Shown: in pieces, positions 25,011 through 33,328 of the stretch | How positions within the stretch are numbered: the stretch's first letter is position 1 | Layout of the letters: each line of letters starts with the position of its first letter | Assembly: GCA_002482645.1 (NCBI GenBank) | Contig: DLGJ01000005.1 | Location: 551,437 to 615,436 of the forward strand | From: Hyphomicrobiaceae bacterium UBA7697 | GTDB lineage: Bacteria > Pseudomonadota > Alphaproteobacteria > Rhizobiales > Methyloligellaceae | Length of the DNA stretch: 64,000 bases | Direction: 5' to 3' | Notes under the pieces: generated by a model | Database searches by the model: none | What the model was told of the DNA's origin: nothing | Seen by the model: only the letters and a program-made list of their open reading frames with translations | Made by a program: the position numbers and the translations under genes

Positions 25011-25478
25011 CTAGGAGCGCTTGCCTGCGGTCGAGGCGGCGGCTGGAAGATCTAAAATGTCCGCGTTCCAGTTGTCGTCGATGGCCTCGGCGATGGTCAC
25101 CCGGTCCAGGACGTCGCGGGCGGACTCCGCGACTTTGGCGAAGACCTTCCGAATTTCGCATGTCGTTTCGGATTTGCAGTCGTCGCAACGCTTATAGGCC
25201 ATGCGGCTTAGGCATGGGAGCGGCGCAATCGGTCCGTCAATGATCCGTAATACGCGGCCAAAGGTGATCTGATCGGATGGCATGAGCAGGTCGTAGCCGC
25301 CGAGCCGTCCCCGGCGGCTCGCGACGATCCCCTGATGTTTCAGGTCGAGCAGGATCTGCTCCAGGAATTTTCGGGGGATCTGCTGCTGCTCGGCGATCTC
25401 CGCGATCATCATGGAATCGTCGGCGCGCGCCAGCGCCACAAGAGCTCTGAGGGCGTATCTGGCTTTCTGAGAAATCAT
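25011..25478 (-). CDS. Rrf2-family transcriptional regulator with four clustered cysteines
   Basis: A 155-residue protein starting MISQKARYALRAL, the usual Rrf2 N-terminus, with a winged helix-turn-helix (IAEIAEQQQIPRKFLEQIL) and wing RRGRLGGYDL. Cys89, Cys98, Cys101 and Cys107 (PCLSRMAYKRCDDCKSETTC) could bind an iron-sulfur cluster or sense thiols; the spacing differs from IscR. CymR-like Rrf2 proteins control sulfur genes elsewhere. It is transcribed in the same direction as sbp, 160 bases upstream, and has its own palindromic element, so autoregulation and control of the sulfate island are inferred. The longer frame from 25538 would cover that element. Confidence 0.85.
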   Translation of the reverse strand: MISQKARYALRALVALARADDSMMIAEIAEQQQIPRKFLEQILLDLKHQGIVASRRGRLGGYDLLMPSDQITFGRVLRIIDGPIAPLPCLSRMAYKRCDDCKSETTCEIRKVFAKVAESARDVLDRVTIAEAIDDNWNADILDLPAAASTAGKRS

Positions 25479-25504
25479 CGGTCGCGGCAAAGATCGTATA
25501 ATCT

Positions 25505-25519
25505 CTACCGGACTAATAG
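25505..25519. promoter_or_regulatory. Candidate autoregulatory element upstream of the Rrf2 gene
   Basis: CTACCGGACTAATAG has CTA/TAG ends 15 bases apart, the same spacing as the element before the porin, and shares ATTAGTCC (minus strand) with the porin upstream region. It lies 27-41 bases before the regulator's ATG. Confidence 0.4.
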
Positions 25520-25680
25520 ATTTTTCTCGCCAATGCAAGGCATCCGGATCGACGGCGCGAATTCGGCCGCTGTTGGAACCAAGCGGACCTCGACGGCTAG
25601 GCGGCGGATGCCCGCTTCGCGGAACAAACCGGACGGGGGCCAGCCACGGCCTCTCGCGGCGCGCGCCCGGTCGTCCTCAT

Positions 25681-25702
25681 TTTCGTTTGTGTTTCGTTTG
25701 TG
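25681..25702. repeat. 11-base perfect tandem duplication
   Basis: TTTCGTTTGTG occurs twice head to tail. It lies in the 425-base gap between the Rrf2 gene and the orphan binding protein, 14 bases from a long hairpin. No function is apparent. Apart from this and two hairpins the gap shows nothing. Confidence 0.7.
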
Positions 25703-25716
25703 CCGAAGCCTGTAGA

Positions 25717-25750
25717 CACCGGTCGGCGGATAAAGGTCCGCCGACCGGTG
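25717..25750 (-). terminator. Long GC-rich hairpin in the gap after the orphan binding protein
   Basis: CACCGGTCGGCGGA pairs perfectly with TCCGCCGACCGGTG around a TAAAGG loop, a 14-base stem. There is no clear T-run in either direction. It lies 150 bases beyond the stop of the leftward binding-protein gene, consistent with a transcription barrier or a REP-like element. Confidence 0.55.
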
Positions 25751-25856
25751 CTGCACGGGATGCAATGATCGTCCGCGGGAGCGGGAGCGCTCGCGAGGCC
25801 CCCGCCTTATTGCGATGCGAGGTGCCTGCCATGCACGTTGCATGCAGACACCTTCA

Positions 25857-25879
25857 GCGGCGGCGTGCTTATCCGCCGC
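25857..25879 (-). terminator. GC hairpin close behind the orphan binding-protein gene
   Basis: GCGGCGG-CGTGCTTAT-CCGCCGC, a 7-base perfect stem 25 bases after the stop at 25904. It has no T-run and could be a weak terminator or an mRNA-stabilising end. Confidence 0.4.
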
Positions 25880-25903
25880 GTGCTGCAAGCGGGCTCAATC
25901 GCC

Positions 25904-26686
25904 TCACTTGCTGGACTGCGCCTTGTCCCACTCCGCGGTTGCCTCGTTGAGCATCTTGTCGAAGCTTCCGTCGGTGGTCAGATCCGTGATGCCTTGGCCG
26001 AACTCCGGAGCCAGCGAGCGGCACGGCGACTCCTTCGAGAAGGCGACGAACATCTCCTCCGTGAGCAACGCTTGGTCGAGGGGAACGATCTTGTCCTTGA
26101 GCCCTGCGCTGGCGGCTCCGGCGAGGCCGGGATGATATCCGGCGATGAGATAGTCAGCCTTCCCCGACAGGAGTTCTTCGAAAGCCGCTTCGATCCCCTT
26201 GGTCCGGGCGACTTCAAGCTTGTCGTTCATGAACGCGTCGAACTCGTTGCCGTAGCTTTCGCCTTCGTTCGTCACGCCCTTCTTTCCGATCAGGTCCTCT
26301 TTATCCTTGAAGGGAAATTCCTTCCCCTTGGCCACGAAGACCGCCACGTCGTCGTACATAAAGGGCGGCTGAACGTAATCGAGATAGCTGGCGCGTTCGT
26401 CGTTGTGATAAATGCCGAAGATCATGTCGGCTGTTCCCGCGCGCGCCGCCTGTTGCGCCTCTTCCCACGACCCCATGGCTTTCGATTCCAACGGAACGTC
26501 GAGCTTCTTGGCGATTGCCGCGACGAGAGTGGGCGCCGCGCCGGCGATCCGATCTCCGTCCTTGAAGGCAATCACCGGATAGGCCGGATGGCCCGTCGCG
26601 ACAATCTTGCTGCAATCGTCAGCGGCAAATGCTGGTCCGCACGAAAGTCCGAGGACAGCAAGGACAACGAAGTTGAGTTTTTTCAT
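25904..26686 (-). CDS. Orphan periplasmic solute-binding protein, family 3
   Basis: A 260-residue precursor with signal peptide (cleavage after GPAFAA) and a family-3 binding fold (MIFGIYHNDERASYLDYVQPPFMYDDVAVFV). Members usually bind amino acids for ABC import, but no permease or ATPase gene is adjacent. Two mature cysteines (DDC, SPCRS) are unusual. MxaJ and XoxJ are also family-3 proteins recruited to methanol dehydrogenase, and this gene lies next to mxaZYX, so an accessory role is possible; similarity to MxaJ is not evident by eye. It follows the Cys-rich gene by 12 bases, forming a two-gene operon. Confidence 0.82.
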   Translation of the reverse strand: MKKLNFVVLAVLGLSCGPAFAADDCSKIVATGHPAYPVIAFKDGDRIAGAAPTLVAAIAKKLDVPLESKAMGSWEEAQQAARAGTADMIFGIYHNDERASYLDYVQPPFMYDDVAVFVAKGKEFPFKDKEDLIGKKGVTNEGESYGNEFDAFMNDKLEVARTKGIEAAFEELLSGKADYLIAGYHPGLAGAASAGLKDKIVPLDQALLTEEMFVAFSKESPCRSLAPEFGQGITDLTTDGSFDKMLNEATAEWDKAQSSK

Positions 26687-26698
26687 GATTGCTATCCT

Positions 26699-26992
26699 CT
26701 AACGGCCCATTTTCGCCTTAACGCTATCGACTTCGGCTTGCGAAACCTTGCCCGCGCGGACAAGAGCCTTGACGCAGGCCGGGGACAGGCTTGGGCCCGC
26801 CTTGCGCATGCAAAGATTGAGCGCCGAGGACTGGAGTCCGTATTGCCCGCAGAACTTCTTGTAGTCGTTGACGCAGTTGTTCTGCATTTCCTTGCTGATC
26901 GTGCCCGCCTGCGCCCACGCCGCCGACGGCCCGGCGGATGCCGCCATGCCGAGCGCTGCAAGCGCTATTAAGAGTTTCGAGTGATGAGGCAT
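26699..26992 (-). CDS. Small exported cysteine-rich protein
   Basis: The 97-residue precursor has a signal peptide ending AAWAQ and a mature part with four cysteines (NNCVNDYKKFCG, LNLCMRK, SPACVKAL), reminiscent of short periplasmic Cys-rich repeats with two disulfides. ATG 26992 places the signal peptide directly; a GTG at 27022 is an alternative. It leads a two-gene operon with the orphan binding protein. Its role is unknown. Confidence 0.7.
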   Translation of the reverse strand: MPHHSKLLIALAALGMAASAGPSAAWAQAGTISKEMQNNCVNDYKKFCGQYGLQSSALNLCMRKAGPSLSPACVKALVRAGKVSQAEVDSVKAKMGR

Positions 26993-27022
26993 TCGAACGA
27001 TATTTCCTTCTTCCGTCGTCAC

Positions 27023-27968
27023 GTTTCACTTACCGCCTGGGAAAGCCCCGGGCGAACCCGTCAGAGTCTCGCTACGTGCTAAGACCAGAGAGCACCCTCG
27101 TCTGTCACCGACATAACCTCAGCAACGTTATTTGTCGACACGATGACGGCTTCGTCCTGCCCATTGCCGGCTTCGAGCCCGTGAGCCGCGGTCTCGTAGT
27201 CCTTGATCTTGCGGCCGATGGCGGCGCTGCGCGTGCCCGCCCCGACGCAAATCGTTCTGTACGGCGTCGTCGTCAATATAGGCCGGCGTGGCCGCAAAAG
27301 CCATCAGCGCGGCCAGAACGCCAGGCGTGGAGCCGGTGTCCCGCGCATCGTTGGACGCAAGTCCCCAACAGGCGGCGCCATGCCCTCATAACGGCGGAAG
27401 AGATGCAGAAGAGATTGAGTCGTTCCGTCCGCCACTCGCCGGACGCCGTGTCCCGCAAATGCAAGTGGTTCTCCATGTTTTCGGCCATCGCGCACCTTGA
27501 ACTCCGGCAATATTGGCTGGCAGCTATGTCCGCCCGGTGCAATATCGGCCCTGGCGTGGAGGGGCGCTTGCCCGAAAGCGTCTTATGATACGGGTCTTTG
27601 TGCCTATTACGCGTCCGTCACGCTCACGTCCCGGACGTCCTACAATTGGAATACCGGCGCGCGGACGGCACCGGTCAATCTGACCTGCCAATGGGCCGGG
27701 AAGCCCGGCGGGCAGTCCGTGCAGTTCCAGTTCGGAGGCGTATATGCACCGGCAGCAGCCGAAGGGGACCCGATTTGGGCCTGCAAATCGGTTTGATCTT
27801 ACGCTTTCCCAGCGGCTCTTAGGAATCGCCATAAGGCGGTGGCGGCTCCATAGCTGAGGTGCGAATCACACCGAGTTTCGTTTTGGATCGCCCGTTGACC
27901 CTCGGCGGACCGCCGGACGGAGTCGGCTTTGGTCTCGTACGAAGCCGCAAGGACCCCTCATCCGCGTG
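27023..27968. other. 945-base interval without a convincing intact gene
   Basis: This gap between the Cys-rich gene and mxaX shows only fragments. On the minus strand about 27079-27340, a signal-like stretch (ALMAFAATPAYIDDDAV) and a charged stretch (AAIGRKIKDYETAAHG) lie in different frames, suggesting a small decayed exported protein. On the plus strand a coding-like tail ends at 27796 (separate entry). No terminator with a T-run is obvious. Confidence 0.4.
27584..27796 (+). pseudogene. Probable C-terminal remnant of an exported beta-rich protein
   Basis: The frame reads YDTGLCAYYASVTLTSR, then a beta-rich stretch (VNLTCQWAGKPGGQSVQFQF) and ends DPIWACKSV. Codon third positions are GC-rich as in real genes here, but there is no start codon with a ribosome site and the sequence upstream does not continue convincingly. 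Three cysteines are present. It may instead be a short real gene starting near 27497. Confidence 0.3.
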
Positions 27969-28622
27969 CTATTGCTTGAAGGTCTTGCCGGGTATCGAGG
28001 GCAAGTTCTCAATGGCGATCCGCATCAACTCGGGAAACGACCGCACGCAAAGCTTGGCCTTCAATTGGCTGCACGTATTCGCGATGGTCTTGTAGCTGAC
28101 GTGTAAATCCGCGGCGATCTGCGTGTAGGATTTTCCCTCGGCCAGTAGAGACAGAATTTGCAGCTCTCGCTCGGTAATCGCATTCAAGGGATTCTTTGTG
28201 TATCCGCGGGCTTCCATGAAAGCGACGTTGGAAGCGAGTTCGTGACTGAGATAGGGCAGGCCGCTTCTGATCGCGTCAAACGCCTTGACGATTTCATCGC
28301 CGGACGTGTCCTTCAGGATGTAGCCGTTGGCTCCGAGCTTCAGTGCTTGAGACACGATGAACGGGTCGCTGTGCATGCTGAACACAAGGACCGGGGTGCG
28401 ATTGTCATGGAGGCGCAGACGCCGAATGAAGGACAACCCTCCCAAGGCACCCGTGCCCATCGCCAGGTCGACGATGATTATGTCCGGCTTTTTGCTACGG
28501 TAGAGCTGGAAGCCTTCCGTGAGACTTTCCGTCTGGACGATCGTCTTCGCACCGGCATATTTCAGGAGCTGCCGGCAGCCTTCAAGCACGATGGGATGAT
28601 CGTCGATAACAAGAACTTGCAT
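27969..28622 (-). CDS. mxaX: MxaX, NarL/LuxR-type response regulator of methanol oxidation
   Basis: The 217-residue regulator has a receiver domain (VIDDHP, phospho-acceptor Asp52 in IIVDLAMG) and a C-terminal LuxR helix-turn-helix (ITERELQILSLLAEGKSYTQIAADLHVSYKT). It follows the kinase gene with no gap. In Paracoccus the genes mxaZYX lie upstream of and divergent to mxaF, and MxaX and MxaY activate the mxa operon; this locus has the same order and orientation. The assignment rests on that synteny plus domain type. Confidence 0.85.
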   Translation of the reverse strand: MQVLVIDDHPIVLEGCRQLLKYAGAKTIVQTESLTEGFQLYRSKKPDIIIVDLAMGTGALGGLSFIRRLRLHDNRTPVLVFSMHSDPFIVSQALKLGANGYILKDTSGDEIVKAFDAIRSGLPYLSHELASNVAFMEARGYTKNPLNAITERELQILSLLAEGKSYTQIAADLHVSYKTIANTCSQLKAKLCVRSFPELMRIAIENLPSIPGKTFKQ

Positions 28623-30143
28623 TTACGAGACCTCAATGTCCTCAATTGTTCTGTGCGAACGCGTCTCAGCTCTCGCCGGCGTCGCGGAGAGCGGGATGAC
28701 AATCCGCAGCAACGTCCCCGTCGACGGCAAGCTGTGAATGGTCCATGTGCCGGAAATCGCGTGGATCCTTTCACGCATGGCCGTGAGCCCAAATCCGAGC
28801 GGCGTGTCCGGCACGACCCCTTGGCCGTCATCCTGAATGAGAAGTTGAAGCGATCGTCCGTCGCTCGATGAATGCTTGTCGAAGAGGTCGACTCGAATAG
28901 CCCGGGCTTTGCCGTGCCGGATTGCGTTGGTGACGCCTTCCTGAACGCAGCGATAGATCGTGAGATCGATCCTCTCGCCGTAGCGGCTCCCGCGTGTTCT
29001 CAACGAGCTTGTAATGTTGACGTCCAGGTAACGGCGCCGCATGTCGTTGATCAGTTCGCCTACCAGGTCGGAGAGGGCGACGTGCCCCACGGAGACGGGG
29101 CGCAGCTTCTTAAGCATGACTCGATTCATGTGTTTGAGCCGCTCGGTGATCTTCAGGATCTCGCCCATGTGCTCGCCGATCTCCGCGTCGGAGCCGCCGT
29201 CGCCTTCGGCGGCGAGCCGCTGCGCCGACATGGCGTTCGCCATGATCCCGAACAGACACGGGCTTGCCTCGTCGTGGAGTTCGTTGGCGATCTCCCGCCG
29301 CTCGTCTTCTTGGATGGTGACGAGTTGGCCATAGAGGGCGCTGTTTTCCGCGCGCGATCTATCGAGGGTCTCGGCAAGCCGATTGAAGCTCGAAGTGATT
29401 GCCCCAAGCTCTTTAGCGCGTGGAGGCGTCAGGCGCATGCTGTAGTCGCCGTCCTCAAGCCGAGTGAGCGCATCGGCCACGTGCGCCGTCGGATCCAGCA
29501 GGCGCCCAAGCACAAGATAGAGTGTGACAAGAATCAGGAAGTCTATGATGCCGACCACAATGGCGAGAGATAACAGGTCCGCCCAGACCTCCGCGATTTC
29601 ATCGGCAGGTTCTCCCGCGATAACGACGGTGCCGAGATCCCACGTACGCGGCCCGTCAATGGCTGGCATTTCAACCATGACGATCGATCCGCCGACCCTG
29701 TTCGATAGCACGACGTTTAGCGTACGGGGCGCGACCTCGGGCGCGATCAGCGACTCGAACCAACGGGGGGCCGGGGGCGGCATCTTGGCGTCCCGCGTCG
29801 CGTCCGGCGCCGGCGAAAGTTGAACGAGGCCGCCGGTGGCGTCGGCCATATAGATGCGGACATGACGAAGTCTGCCGATGCGCAGGCGGCTGGAGAGCTG
29901 ATTCACCTTCTTGGAGAGGTCCTCGGGGCGAACCTCGGGCGATAGCGACTGGATCGCGACGCGCACGAAGCTTCTGGCGAGCTCGACCGATGCCTCCATC
30001 TCGACACGCGTGGCCTCGCGGGCATTCGCCACGAAGACCACGCCGACGACGGTGAGCGCGACGAGATTGATCGCGCCGAAGGCGATCATGAGCTGGGCGC
30101 GGATTGTCCGGTCGTACCAGATCGCGTTCAGCAACCTACTCAT
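28623..30143 (-). CDS. mxaY: MxaY, NarX-type membrane sensor kinase
   Basis: A 506-residue kinase with helices near residues 18-40 and 190-213, a periplasmic domain of 150 residues, a HAMP linker, a HisKA_3 dimerisation helix with His290 (DERREIANELHDEASP) and an HATPase domain (DDGQGV...GFGLTAMRERIH). This partners a NarL-type regulator. ATG 30143 is chosen because it overlaps the mxaZ stop by 8 bases, and the extra upstream residues lack features. The signal sensed, possibly a C1 compound or its oxidation state, is unknown. Confidence 0.86.
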   Translation of the reverse strand: MSRLLNAIWYDRTIRAQLMIAFGAINLVALTVVGVVFVANAREATRVEMEASVELARSFVRVAIQSLSPEVRPEDLSKKVNQLSSRLRIGRLRHVRIYMADATGGLVQLSPAPDATRDAKMPPPAPRWFESLIAPEVAPRTLNVVLSNRVGGSIVMVEMPAIDGPRTWDLGTVVIAGEPADEIAEVWADLLSLAIVVGIIDFLILVTLYLVLGRLLDPTAHVADALTRLEDGDYSMRLTPPRAKELGAITSSFNRLAETLDRSRAENSALYGQLVTIQEDERREIANELHDEASPCLFGIMANAMSAQRLAAEGDGGSDAEIGEHMGEILKITERLKHMNRVMLKKLRPVSVGHVALSDLVGELINDMRRRYLDVNITSSLRTRGSRYGERIDLTIYRCVQEGVTNAIRHGKARAIRVDLFDKHSSSDGRSLQLLIQDDGQGVVPDTPLGFGLTAMRERIHAISGTWTIHSLPSTGTLLRIVIPLSATPARAETRSHRTIEDIEVS

Positions 30144-30687
30144 GGCGTGGAGTGCTCCCCGGCACGTGACCCCGGCCAAGTTCCAGGCGCTCGATCGCGG
30201 CCCTCTTGTCAACGCCCTGCTTGCGCAAATTGAAATAGTGCTGGACCACGGTCCCGAATCCCTCGCGGGGTCCGGCCGTGGAGCCCAGCGGCATCAAGGC
30301 CTCGATGAGGTCCGTGGCGCTCTCGTCGATCCCTCGCTCGGCCAGCATCTCTTCGAGTTGTACGGCACGGTTGGCGATCATCCGCGGCTCCTCCCCGAAT
30401 TGCCGCGCCGCTTCGACAAGCTCTTTGCGGACCGTCTCGACCCGTGCATCGTGCCGCGGGAGAACGGACTTCTTGGCGCGACTCGCGAGCCATTGCGCCG
30501 GCGTGATGTGCGAGTCGGGACCTAGCCAAGTGATGCGGGAAGAAGCGGGGCTTTCCTCCTCCGGTGGCGCAAGCGTCCGCGCGCCGGGTTCGGATGCATC
30601 GTCGCAGCCGGCGATACACAGTGCCATCAACGCTACCGAACAGATGCGCGAGCGGTGCGCCGGGCGAACTGTGAGGGAACGGAGCAT
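30136..30687 (-). CDS. mxaZ: MxaZ-position lipoprotein
   Basis: The 183-residue protein has a lipobox (CIAGC at the end of a short hydrophobic leader), then a soluble helical part (RVETVRKELVEAARQFGEEPRMIANRAVQLEEML). It is the first gene of the ZYX operon and divergent from mxaF. MxaZ of Paracoccus is of unknown function; the gene name here is by position, not by recognised motif. As a lipoprotein it could present a periplasmic signal to MxaY. Confidence 0.68.
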   Translation of the reverse strand: MLRSLTVRPAHRSRICSVALMALCIAGCDDASEPGARTLAPPEEESPASSRITWLGPDSHITPAQWLASRAKKSVLPRHDARVETVRKELVEAARQFGEEPRMIANRAVQLEEMLAERGIDESATDLIEALMPLGSTAGPREGFGTVVQHYFNLRKQGVDKRAAIERLELGRGHVPGSTPRHE

Positions 30688-31234
30688 AAGATCGGGGGAC
30701 CTTGGTGTTTCGGCCAGATGCGTGGTGCCGTCCGCTCTTCATCGCGGCGGCACAGGAGCCACTGTGTCACCAAGCCACTTGCTACCGTTGCCCAATCAGG
30801 CTGCTCGCCCTTCCCGGAAAGTTGCCGATTGGCGCCCGCTTCCAAGGCCAAATCGCCAAACGAAGGTCGGGATATTTCGTACCGATATTCTCGGCACTAA
30901 CCCATGCATGCGCGATGACGTTACGCCCTCGGTTTCGAGCAATTGTCCAGATGGGTTTCTGGGAATAGCCCCAATGACGCTTCGAGGAACCGCGCCATAG
31001 ACTTCGTCCGCCGCCAGGGGTGGGAGCATCGTGTCGTCGCAGGCTGCTCGCTCCCCCTGAACAAGACCAGACCATGGGTGTTTGGCACGGCAGCTGTGTT
31101 GGGCTTCGGATGGCGGGTTCCGCTTTCTCAGCCACTACGCAGATACCGAGCGGAGAGGACGAGAACCTCCAATCCTAAGGAGGGTTCCCGGACTTCTTCA
31201 GCATAATTGGGAGCGAAAACGCGAGGGTTCGCAT
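30688..31234. promoter_or_regulatory. Divergent mxaZ / mxaF intergenic control region
   Basis: The 547 bases separate the divergent mxaZYX and mxaF operons and must hold both promoters. No intact gene is supported. The region is less GC-rich near 30880-30930 and ends with GCGAGGG before the mxaF ATG. I could not identify convincing promoter boxes or a MxaX site by eye. Confidence 0.6.
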
Positions 31235-33142
31235 ATGAGGAGATCTCTCAGTATTGGTGGGTTTGCGTGGGCGTCTTGCGCCGCGCTGGCCATTAGCGGC
31301 TTCTTTGGGGCCGCTGCCTTTGCCAACGATCGTTTGATCGAGTTGGCGAAGGATCCGCAGAACTGGCCGATGCCCGGCCACGACTACACGGCCGGCAATT
31401 ACAGCCCGATGGACCAGATCAACACGGGGAACGTCAAGGATCTCCGCGTCGCATGGTCATTTTCGACCGGCCTGCTAAACGGTCATGAGGGTGCGCCGCT
31501 TGTGATCGACGGCGTGATGTACATCAACAGTTCCTTCCCGAACAACGTGTACGCGCTGGAGCTCAGCAATCCGGGCAAGATCAAGTGGCAGTACAAGCCG
31601 AAGCAGGACCCAGCGGCCCGCTCGGTCGCGTGCTGCGATCTGGTCAACCGCGGCCTGGCCTATTGGCCGAGCGACGACAAGGGCAAGACGCCCAACCTGA
31701 TCCTTTCGAACCAGCTCGACGGCCACGTCGTGGCGCTCAATGCCGAGACGGGCGAGATGTATTGGAAAGTCGAGAATTCCGATATCAAGGTCGGATCGAC
31801 GCTGACCACGGCGCCCTACGTCGTCAAGGATACGGTGATCATCGGCTCCTCGGGCGCCGAACTCGGTGTTCGCGGCTACACCACCGCCTACAACGTCAAG
31901 ACGGGTGAGCAGGTGTGGCGCCGGTACGCCACCGGGCCGGACGACGAGATCGGCATCGGCGACGACTTCAACAAGGCGAACCCCCATTACGGCCAGAAGG
32001 GCCTTGGCCTCGAAACCTGGGAAGGCGATGCCTGGAAGATCGGCGGCGGCACGAATTGGGGTTGGTATGCCTACGACCCGGATCTGAACCTGATTTATTA
32101 CGGGTCGGGCAATCCCGCGCCATGGAACGAGACCATGCGTCCTGGCGACAACAAGTGGACCATGACCATCATGGCCCGCGACGCCAGCGACGGCATGCTC
32201 AAATGGGGATATCAGAAGACGCCGCATGACGAGTGGGATTACGCCGGCGTCAACGTCATGATGCTCAGCGATCAGAACATCGACGACAAGGACCTGAAGC
32301 TGGTCACCCATCCGGATCGGAACGGCGTCATTTATACGCTGAACCGTGTGAACGGCGATCTGGTCCGCGCCGACTTCCTGGACGACACCGTCAACGTATG
32401 GACGCATGTCGATCTGAAAACCGGAATTCCGGTCCGTAACCCCGAGTACAACACCCGGATGGATCACGCGGGCAAAGATATCTGCCCGTCGGCCATGGGC
32501 TATCACAACCAGGCCCATGACTCCTACGATCCGGAGCGAGGCCTCTTCTACCTCGCCATCAACCACATCTGCATGGATTGGGAACCCTTCATGCTTCCCT
32601 ATCGGGCCGGCCAGTTCTTCGTCGGTGCGACCTTGTCGATGTATCCGGGACCGAAGGGCGACCGTGCCAGCTATCTGGGCCTCGGTCAGGTCAAGGCGTA
32701 TAACGCGCCGAAAGGGAACTACAAGTGGTCCGTCATGGAGCGCTTCGCCGCCTGGGGCGGCACGCTCGCGACCAAGGGCGGTGTGGTGTTCTATCCGACC
32801 CTCGACGGCTACTTCAAAGCCCGCAATTCCGATACCGGAGAGCTTCTGTGGAAGTTCAAGATGCCTTCCGGCGGTATCGGCTACCCGATTACCTATGAGC
32901 ACGACGGTACGCAATACGTCGCCATCTACTACGGTGTCGGCGGTTGGGCCGGCGTTGGCCTGGTATTCGATCTTCAGGATCCGACCGCGGGTCTTGGCGC
33001 CGTGGGCGCGTTCCGCAACCTGCAGAATTGGACGCAGCAGGGCGGTGGCGTGCTGGTGTTCTCGCTCGACGGCAAGAACCCCTATTCCGAGAACGTGAAT
33101 CTCGACGAGTACTCGACCGAGATCGTCACGGACGGAACCTAG
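31235..33142 (+). CDS. mxaF: Methanol dehydrogenase large subunit, calcium type (MxaF)
   Basis: A 635-residue PQQ enzyme precursor with a signal peptide ending AAAFAN and the eight-bladed propeller with repeated Trp motifs. The ring of adjacent cysteines Cys133-Cys134, metal ligands Glu209 (GAELGVRG) and Asn293 (GSGNPAPWN), and catalytic Asp335 (HDEWDYAGVN) are all present. Residue 337, two after the catalytic Asp, is Ala, marking the calcium-dependent MxaF type; lanthanide XoxF enzymes carry Asp there. It oxidises methanol to formaldehyde in the periplasm as an alpha2beta2 complex with MxaI, passing electrons to MxaG. ATG 31235 follows GCGAGGG. Confidence 0.97.
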   Translation: MRRSLSIGGFAWASCAALAISGFFGAAAFANDRLIELAKDPQNWPMPGHDYTAGNYSPMDQINTGNVKDLRVAWSFSTGLLNGHEGAPLVIDGVMYINSSFPNNVYALELSNPGKIKWQYKPKQDPAARSVACCDLVNRGLAYWPSDDKGKTPNLILSNQLDGHVVALNAETGEMYWKVENSDIKVGSTLTTAPYVVKDTVIIGSSGAELGVRGYTTAYNVKTGEQVWRRYATGPDDEIGIGDDFNKANPHYGQKGLGLETWEGDAWKIGGGTNWGWYAYDPDLNLIYYGSGNPAPWNETMRPGDNKWTMTIMARDASDGMLKWGYQKTPHDEWDYAGVNVMMLSDQNIDDKDLKLVTHPDRNGVIYTLNRVNGDLVRADFLDDTVNVWTHVDLKTGIPVRNPEYNTRMDHAGKDICPSAMGYHNQAHDSYDPERGLFYLAINHICMDWEPFMLPYRAGQFFVGATLSMYPGPKGDRASYLGLGQVKAYNAPKGNYKWSVMERFAAWGGTLATKGGVVFYPTLDGYFKARNSDTGELLWKFKMPSGGIGYPITYEHDGTQYVAIYYGVGGWAGVGLVFDLQDPTAGLGAVGAFRNLQNWTQQGGGVLVFSLDGKNPYSENVNLDEYSTEIVTDGT

Positions 33143-33151
33143 TCAGACGAT

Positions 33152-33191
33152 GGGATCTGCCAGGGTGCCACGATGCGGCCTGGCAGATCCC
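33152..33191 (+). terminator. Strong attenuating hairpin between mxaF and mxaJ
   Basis: GGGATCTGCCAGG pairs perfectly with CCTGGCAGATCCC around a 14-base loop, starting 10 bases after the mxaF stop. Followed by GCTTTCCCC, it has only a short T-run. It would stabilise the abundant mxaF message and let a fraction of transcription continue to mxaJGI. Confidence 0.7.
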
Positions 33192-33328
33192 GCTTTCCCC
33201 ACGACTGTTTGAAAGCCAAAGGGCCGCCCGATGGGCGGGGCGCCGATGGGCTCGGCGAGCTTCACCGCCCGCCGCCCCACGGTCGGCTCTCGAAACTGGG
33301 CGTCAAGGTTGCAAGGACACACAACACG

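Noticed and set aside
30782..31135. Minus-strand frame of 117 codons in the mxaZ-mxaF gap
   Set aside because: No ribosome site, no domain, and it lies in the expected promoter region.
31235..33142. Possible XoxF (lanthanide) methanol dehydrogenase
   Set aside because: Ala337 replaces the diagnostic Asp, and mxaI follows, so it is MxaF.
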